Below, in pieces: positions 58,507 through 64,000 of a DNA stretch of 64,000 nt. This DNA is from Darksidea phi (Eukaryota > Ascomycota > Dothideomycetes > Pleosporales > Lentitheciaceae), in contig JASJFT010000055.1 of assembly GCA_030770425.1 (NCBI GenBank), positions 1 to 64,000 on the forward strand. Reading direction: 5' to 3'. The notes beneath the pieces were generated by a model. The model ran no database searches. It was not told the origin of the DNA and saw only the letters and a program-made list of their open reading frames with translations. The position numbers and the translations under genes were made by a program. Within the stretch, counting starts at the first letter, position 1. Every line of letters starts with the position of its first letter.

Positions 58507-60945
58507 ATGGCAGACATGGCTGAGCCGCCCGCCAAAAGGGCACGGCTGGATTTGGACGCTCCCGACAGTGGGACCTTGAATCTCGACGCGCCCGGCTCGC
58601 CGATGGATGATCTCGACGACGACTTTTATGAGACTGCGCCTGTCATTGCCCCGGCGAGCGCAGCAGACAATGAGGGTCCTTCATCCTCCACTGCCGCTGC
58701 AGAGCCAGCGAGCGTTGCGTCGTCCCAGATTCCCGGCCTCGGCTTGTGGAGCGAGCCCTCCGCCGCGCTGGTCTCTGTGCAGACTGCCCCATCGCTCCAT
58801 GATGCGGAGGGTCTCGAGGATGGCGAGCTTTCAGACGAGGAGTCCTTCTACAGTGAAGTCAAGCCAGGGGCGTATGTGACCCCCAATGCCCCGGGCATGG
58901 GCGGTGCGCCACAGCAGAGTAAGCTATCGCAACCTAGCTGTTACTCCGCATTCTCACCCATTGTAGATGGCCTTGATGACTCCGCTATTGCGGCGTTGCA
59001 TGTGCCTAATGGTACGCTGTCCACACCGCTCCCACCACAAGGTTCTTCTGGCGCCGAAGCCCATAAGACTACCGATGCACTCCCTGCCACCACCACTGGG
59101 ACTATGCAAGAAGATGAAGGGAAGACAGAGTTTCTACAGGCCGCTGCGGCTAACAGAGAAGACAAGGAAGCTGAGTGGCAGCTAGACTCGGAGGCATCAG
59201 ACTCTGACTCCGACTCATCCTCCGATTCATCGAGCGGCGACTCTAGCTCCGGTGAAGACGGAGGCTCTGACGGGGAGTTGCTCAGCCCGGAGGAGGCAAT
59301 CAAGCGCATGATGGCAGAGGACCCAGATGATCTAGAGCCTGTCACAGGCGCAAAGGTCAAGACGCAGAACGAAACGGACGAAATTTTTGAAAAGCCTGAC
59401 ATCACGATGCAAGACGACACAAAGATAACGGAGCTTGGAAAGGTTGAGTCTGTCGTCGAGAACATGGTCGTGGTAAAGGGCAACACGTCCGGGAGCTATA
59501 AGGTTCTAGAGTCTGGCTCCGCGCTCTGCCTAGCCAACCGAGCAATTATCGGGCAGGTCTCCGAAGCGATCGGCCGCGTTCAAGACCCAAGGTACTCGGT
59601 CGGATTCACTGATCCAACAGAGATTGAGACACTAGGTATTGCCAAAGGAACGCCCATCTACTACGTTAATGATCACTCGACTTTCGTGTTCACTGAACCC
59701 TTGAGAACGGAGAAACACACTGACGCCTCTGGCCAGTACGACGAAGAGGCGAAGAACCAGGAATTTTCCGACGATGAGCAGGAGGCTGCGCACAAACGGG
59801 AGCAGAAGCGCGAAAGGCAGAGCAAGCGAGGTGATCTCCCGGCAGACAACAGCATCCAAGCACCTCGCGGGCCCTCGCTTGATAACGGTTTTAGTGGGCG
59901 TCCCCAGCCAGCGCCATACCATGGGGGTGCTCTTAAGTATAGCGATGACGATGACGATGAAGACCTTGGCATGTACAAGCCACTTGCCAGGCCCGACCGC
60001 TTCGAGGAAGTCGTCGGTCATGGTGCGCCCATTGAAGACCGCAGCCATGTCCGACGTGGTATGATGCGCGGGAATCGAGGCGGATGGCAGGACCGCGGTC
60101 GTGGCTTTCGCGGACGAAGTGGCCGCGGTGATCGAGGTGGCATGAACCATGGTGGTCGGGGTGATCGAGGTGGTATGAACCATGGCGGCCGAGGTGATAG
60201 AGGCGATCGTCCTTCTAGAGGACAGTCAGATCGGGGTGATCGCCCATTCCGAGGGCATGCAGACAGAGGAGATCGTTCTTCTAGAGGACACTCTGACCGT
60301 GGACGCCATCAAGAGCAGCACCGGGGGAGGAGTGGAGCCCAGCGCGATAACTCCAACAACCGTCGGACAGCTCACTCGCCTGCAGCAGCATCGCCACCGC
60401 GACAACCCCAGGGGCACCATCAACCTCAGCGCTCTCCTGCCCGCGGTAAGAAGAATCGGAAGCGAAATCGCAATTCATCAGAAGCCCGATCTTCTCAACC
60501 GCCAGTGGTCGCTAATGCTAACGCCTATGCGAGCAACAACACGCAGAGCAATCCCGCCTGGAACGCAACGTCGACGTATACGTCCTCGACGTCAGCAACG
60601 TATGCTCCAGCAACGTCCACTGCACCTGCATACGCGCCCGTACCCTACATCAATCCCGCCTTCTATCCCCAACAGGCGGCACCCGTGGCAGACCAGGCAC
60701 AATGGGCACAATGGTATCAACTTGCGCAGGCGATATCCCAGGCCCAGGGCGCACAGCAACAAGCAGCTCAACCACCCCAGCAGCCGCAGCCGCAACAACA
60801 GCCGCAAGTCCAATACCAATACCCGTATCAATACCAGCAGAATACGGCGCCGGCTTCCAACTCGCAGCAGACTAGCTCTCAGCCTGTTGGCTCATCACTG
60901 TCGGACATTCTGCGAGCCCTGGGAAATGCGAACCAGGGTCCCTAA
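58507..60945 (+). CDS. NAF1: Naf1-like H/ACA snoRNP assembly factor
   Basis: Nuclear assembly factor that holds the place of Gar1 during H/ACA snoRNP biogenesis. Single exon; from the ATG at 58507 (MADMAEPPAKRARLD) it gives 812 residues. The conserved Gar1-like beta-barrel is at about 285-400: EIFEKPDITMQDDTKI, LGKVESVVENMVVVKG, LESGSALCLANRAIIGQV, DPRYSVGF and GTPIYYVNDHSTFVFT. It is flanked by acidic Ser/Asp/Glu-rich runs. Residues about 520-620 are Arg/Gly-rich, with tandem units such as GGRGDRGGMNH and RGDRSSRGHSDR, an RNA-binding type of segment. The last 150 residues are Gln/Pro/Ala-rich with YQYPYQYQQ. A second ATG three codons on is an equally possible start. Confidence 0.9.
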   Translation: MADMAEPPAKRARLDLDAPDSGTLNLDAPGSPMDDLDDDFYETAPVIAPASAADNEGPSSSTAAAEPASVASSQIPGLGLWSEPSAALVSVQTAPSLHDAEGLEDGELSDEESFYSEVKPGAYVTPNAPGMGGAPQQSKLSQPSCYSAFSPIVDGLDDSAIAALHVPNGTLSTPLPPQGSSGAEAHKTTDALPATTTGTMQEDEGKTEFLQAAAANREDKEAEWQLDSEASDSDSDSSSDSSSGDSSSGEDGGSDGELLSPEEAIKRMMAEDPDDLEPVTGAKVKTQNETDEIFEKPDITMQDDTKITELGKVESVVENMVVVKGNTSGSYKVLESGSALCLANRAIIGQVSEAIGRVQDPRYSVGFTDPTEIETLGIAKGTPIYYVNDHSTFVFTEPLRTEKHTDASGQYDEEAKNQEFSDDEQEAAHKREQKRERQSKRGDLPADNSIQAPRGPSLDNGFSGRPQPAPYHGGALKYSDDDDDEDLGMYKPLARPDRFEEVVGHGAPIEDRSHVRRGMMRGNRGGWQDRGRGFRGRSGRGDRGGMNHGGRGDRGGMNHGGRGDRGDRPSRGQSDRGDRPFRGHADRGDRSSRGHSDRGRHQEQHRGRSGAQRDNSNNRRTAHSPAAASPPRQPQGHHQPQRSPARGKKNRKRNRNSSEARSSQPPVVANANAYASNNTQSNPAWNATSTYTSSTSATYAPATSTAPAYAPVPYINPAFYPQQAAPVADQAQWAQWYQLAQAISQAQGAQQQAAQPPQQPQPQQQPQVQYQYPYQYQQNTAPASNSQQTSSQPVGSSLSDILRALGNANQGP

Positions 60946-62608
60946 AGAGGTGGGGCGACATTTCACTCTGTACAACCAACCTTTTTCTTTGCTCTAGCGT
61001 TTGCATTGGACGTGGCCGTCTGCCTTGGTTTTCTTAACGCGTGTGCAATTTGGGCGGAAGCTGACGCCAAGGCGCCCCCAGACGGAGGTGCATGTTTTCT
61101 ACCCCGAAATACTGATTTGGACCGTTGGTTGCCGAGAGGGTGGGTGATGGTCGCGTGGATGTTGGATCTCGGGGATCAAGAACCATAGTTGTACTACCTG
61201 TTTTGTATTGATATAAATGTCCGTACCACGTGGAACGCATTGATGCGAATGGCGGGGAGTAGTATTACGGCTCCTGCTCGCTTGCGCACGTTGATGCCCG
61301 CGAGACGTCTGCGCAAGAGAGGAGAGGCCAGTTCTGCGCAGACGGTACATAAGGTGAGGCGTCGGTTCAGCTCTCGTGTTGCGGGTTGCACAAGTATTCT
61401 GGGTTGTGTATGCTGTGCTGCGACGAGGCATACCAGGTAAGGCACACACACACACACTGTCACGGTGGCCTCCTTCACCGCACCAGTTGATACGACGCAG
61501 TGCAGTCAGGCCTATAATCTATGTGGTCAGCACGGAGAGCAAAAGGGCCCCCGATATAGGCATTGCGCGACTCTGCCAGTGCTCGCACTGTCGTCCCTGG
61601 ACGGAAACAAAGCGCGGGACCCTAGACACGCATTGTGCGAGATTATGCACAATGGAGACACATAGCTGCGGGGCAGCTCTCACACGAATCACACATCATC
61701 AGGATAGACAGGTGATGCGGATCGTCGGAGCAGGCGTCAGATGAAGAACGGATGCGGGCGACAAGTACATGAGCCAGAGCGTGTCATCCAGGTGTGCCCA
61801 GTGCCCCAGTGCCCAGTGCTGGATGGATCAATGGGTGGGACAGATTCGCGAACGAGGCGCGTGCATGCGCCCGCGCCTGCGCCACGGGCTCGGTCTGTGG
61901 CTTGGGCGCCGAGCGGGATACATCGGCCCCCTAAGCGGCAACAGGCTAGCACAGCGAGCCGGAGCCGGCGCCAGAATACCGCAGCCGTGGAGCGCAACGG
62001 CACGCTGGTGGACGCCGTCGACCGGTCTCTGATAATTCATCGCCCTGGCGTAGGAGAGGCGTGCTGCTGCTTCCGGCGCGTCTGAGGGGTGGTGCATCGG
62101 CTGCAGCGGAGGGCCGAGGGGGGCTGCGGCGTGCGGCGTGCGGCGTGCGGTGTGCGGTGTGCGGGCTTGTCTCTGCGACGCCTTTCTTTTGTTGCGCGCT
62201 GCCGTTCTAGGCTCCGGGGCGAGCGCAGGCATGGCTGCTTGGGCCCGGTGCGCAGGTGGCGGTTGATGCCCCGAGTGCGCATCCGCTCCCATCGCCGTGT
62301 GGAGCAGCCTGGCCCATCTTCAACTCCCCCATCACCACCACTCCCACCGACTGCATCGCGACGCCCTCTGCACCCGCCGTGCACCCGCCGCCCCCCGTCT
62401 CCGTATATATCGTGTGTTGTTGTCGAGCACCCCCATGTGCCCCCGCCCGCCCGCAGCCTCGATGAAGCAGCCGTCCTAGTGCGTCTTCCGCGGCAGCAGC
62501 CAGCCTCGAGATCCGCCAGCCGTCCGCGCCCGCACCGTACCGCACTGCACTGCACCACGCTGCCGAGCCACGCCCATCGCGACCCGCCAGCGCTCGCGCT
62601 GAGGAATA
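60946..62608. other. Intergenic, long GC-rich leader of adenylate cyclase
   Basis: 1.66 kb without a gene. It contains a (CA)n run at about 61443-61455 and a 7-bp tandem (TGCGGCG/TGCGGTG, about six units) at about 62124-62164. Many long frames on both strands here are due to high GC content. The right side is probably the promoter and long 5' leader of the adenylate cyclase gene. Confidence 0.5.
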
Positions 62609-64000
62609 ATGACGAGGAATGGGAGCGAGAATGTAGGCCGCCATGGATCCACCGAGAGCTCCGCGAGCTGGCGATCCATCCGGTCCAATGACACGGTGCG
62701 GCCTTTTGGGCGAGCCTCCTCTCGCGGGACTCCCGTGACGGTGCAGACGCACAGAGACCTCATGCACCACCACCAGTACGTTCGAGCGCTTTCCTCTCGT
62801 AGTAGATCCGACGGCTTGTCTGTGTTGGCCGCCTGCGCGCACTGGCCGCTTCGAGGGAATGCGCTGAGCGCGCGCGGCTCGTCGTGTGGTGGTGTCGCAG
62901 ACCCTCGACGGGTTTGCCCGCCCAGCGCCCCACAGGCTTGTCTACGTGATCGCTGATTGCCACGCAAATGTCTATTCCATTCTCCTCGCCTGCAGTGCAA
63001 GACGGCGCGGAGCGCAGATGGGGACCATGCGCCAGCCTCGTCTCGCAGCCCGTCTCACTGTTGGACGAGCACTCGGTCCCTGTGCTTGAGTTAGCTAACG
63101 CCGCCATGCAGATTCGAAAAGGAGTCTGAGATCTCCCCAGGCACAGTCCCGCCGGCTCCTCCACCGAAAGATCCTGGCCACAGACCCCGAAAAATCTCCA
63201 ATAACTGGGACGGCCCACAAACGAACGACTTTAGGGACTATCGGAAACAGCTATCTGTGCTGGATACCAAAGGGGGAGGAATACCGCAGATTCATCGGAA
63301 CCCGCCGACCGCTACCTCGCCGACCCCGCCCTGGGCTGCGTCCGGGACCAATGGTCCGGCCATGTCTTCGAGTGTGTGGGGTAGCTTCTTCAACGACTCC
63401 AACGACGACATTGCGCAGCTGTCGCCGCCCTTTGCGCGCCCTGGAAGCAAAGACGATGCTATGGTCTTCGCGGGCGATGACAGACGTCCGTCTGTGGCGA
63501 GTGCAACCACCGTCAGCAGCTCAGGGTCGAAGTCGAGCGTGAGCAGAGGAGGGTTCCACAAGAGGTTGCAGAACGTGTTCGGCGAAGAGTTTCCCGCTGA
63601 TTCGCGTCAAAACTCGGATACTAGTCTGACGACGCCATATGTGGGCGAGACGCAGTCCATGCGCGGGACGCGGAACCGTACCAACTCGGTGAACAACACG
63701 CTAGGCAGTAGCTTTAATAGTAGGCCAGGATCGCCTGCCGGCTCGCGGCCACGGACACCTCTGCCTTCATCTGAAGTGACGCCATGGGAATTCCAGGACT
63801 ACAAGGTGAGTGGCAGCGACATCGGTATCGGTTAAGGGGTGTGACAGACGAGGGGGGAAGAACGACTTCCCTCACCCGGCGCTCCTCCGTCATGCCTCGC
63901 CGACATGACCCGAGTTTTCTAGGCGGCACTTGCGATCGCAATGGGACAATGCAACTAACATGGGTCCGCAGGAAACGCCTGCGCAGGCTGAAAACGGCCG
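62609..64000 (+). CDS. CYR1: Adenylate cyclase, N-terminal part (gene runs off the window)
   Basis: Fungal adenylate cyclases make cAMP from ATP in Ras- or G-alpha-controlled growth and morphogenesis pathways. Exons 62609-62775 and 63112-63805 and the start of the next, 63972-64000, join in phase. The first intron (336 nt) is long and ends after GCTAAC; the second (166 nt) starts GTGAGT. The visible 296 residues are the disordered N-terminus: STESSASWRSIRSND, FEKESEISPGTVPPAPPP, RPSVASATTVSSSGSKSS, FHKRLQNVFGEEFP and PRTPLPSSEVTPWEFQDYK. The last of these is strongly conserved in ascomycete adenylate cyclases. The Ras-associating, leucine-rich-repeat, PP2C-like and cyclase domains would lie beyond position 64000. 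Confidence 0.8.

Noticed and set aside
58941..59486. 181-codon minus-strand frame in NAF1
   Set aside because: Antisense of the acidic Ser-rich part of NAF1.
60100..60300. Possible CRISPR-like repeat array
   Set aside because: Repeats are contiguous coding units of the Arg/Gly segment of NAF1, not spaced repeats, and the genome is eukaryotic.
62037..63000. Several long overlapping frames on both strands
   Set aside because: GC-rich sequence lacks stop codons by composition; no conserved motif except the adenylate cyclase first exon on the plus strand.
1..64000. Secondary-metabolite gene cluster
   Set aside because: A regulator, a hydrolase and a SnoaL-like protein lie in the first 11 kb, but no polyketide synthase, peptide synthetase, terpene cyclase or tailoring oxidase accompanies them.

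Overview
The window is nuclear DNA of a filamentous ascomycete (Pezizomycotina; probably Dothideomycetes, which is an inference). The evidence is short introns (mostly 44-75 nt) with GT...AG ends and CTAAC/CTGAC branch sites, compact intergenic spaces, orthologues of conserved fungal housekeeping genes, lineage-typical families (Zn2Cys6 regulator, DUF6594, FunK1, fungal NLR N-terminal domain), and AT-rich decayed repeats with C-to-T/G-to-A damage like that left by RIP. All exon joins were worked out by hand from splice signals and reading phase; none was checked against transcripts.

Left part (1-17 kb) is gene-poor and accessory-like: a Zn2Cys6 regulator (196-2024, -), a tiny membrane protein candidate (2717-2900, +), a secreted lipase-like hydrolase (4318-5685, +), a repeat-rich stretch with a dispersed element, a mutated MULE transposase fragment and a broken FunK1 kinase (5.8-10.3 kb), a SnoaL/NTF2-like protein (10692-11223, -), a secreted Cys-rich protein with a hydrophobic tail (12953-13869, +) and a DUF6594 membrane protein with an extra C-terminal half (14493-15983, +).

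Middle (17-49 kb) is core genome: a 2,027-residue hybrid histidine kinase (-), the endocytic muniscin SYP1 (-) divergent from a CDK-like kinase (+), the Mo25/HymA scaffold (+), a nucleotide-sugar/triose-phosphate-type transporter (+), a cytochrome b561 protein (+), an unknown 310-residue protein (-), a (GAA)n tract and a second copy of the dispersed element, a CorA-type metal transporter (-), an orphan NLR N-terminal fragment, a small tail-anchored protein (+) and the exchange factor LTE1 (-).

Right part (49-64 kb): a 5 kb repeat island with a third copy of the dispersed element and an intron-containing tRNA-Ser(GCU), then a heme-dependent oxidative demethylase-like gene with a problematic splice junction (-), ALG9 (-) divergent from NAF1 (+), and the 5' end of adenylate cyclase (+), which runs off the window.

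Functional themes are signalling (histidine kinase, CDK-like kinase, Mo25, LTE1 and adenylate cyclase), membrane traffic and glycosylation (SYP1, ALG9, nucleotide-sugar-type transporter) and transport/redox (CorA, b561). They are interspersed, and I see no biosynthetic gene cluster. The most unusual structure is a short dispersed element present three times, two copies of which are flanked by perfect 16-bp direct repeats.
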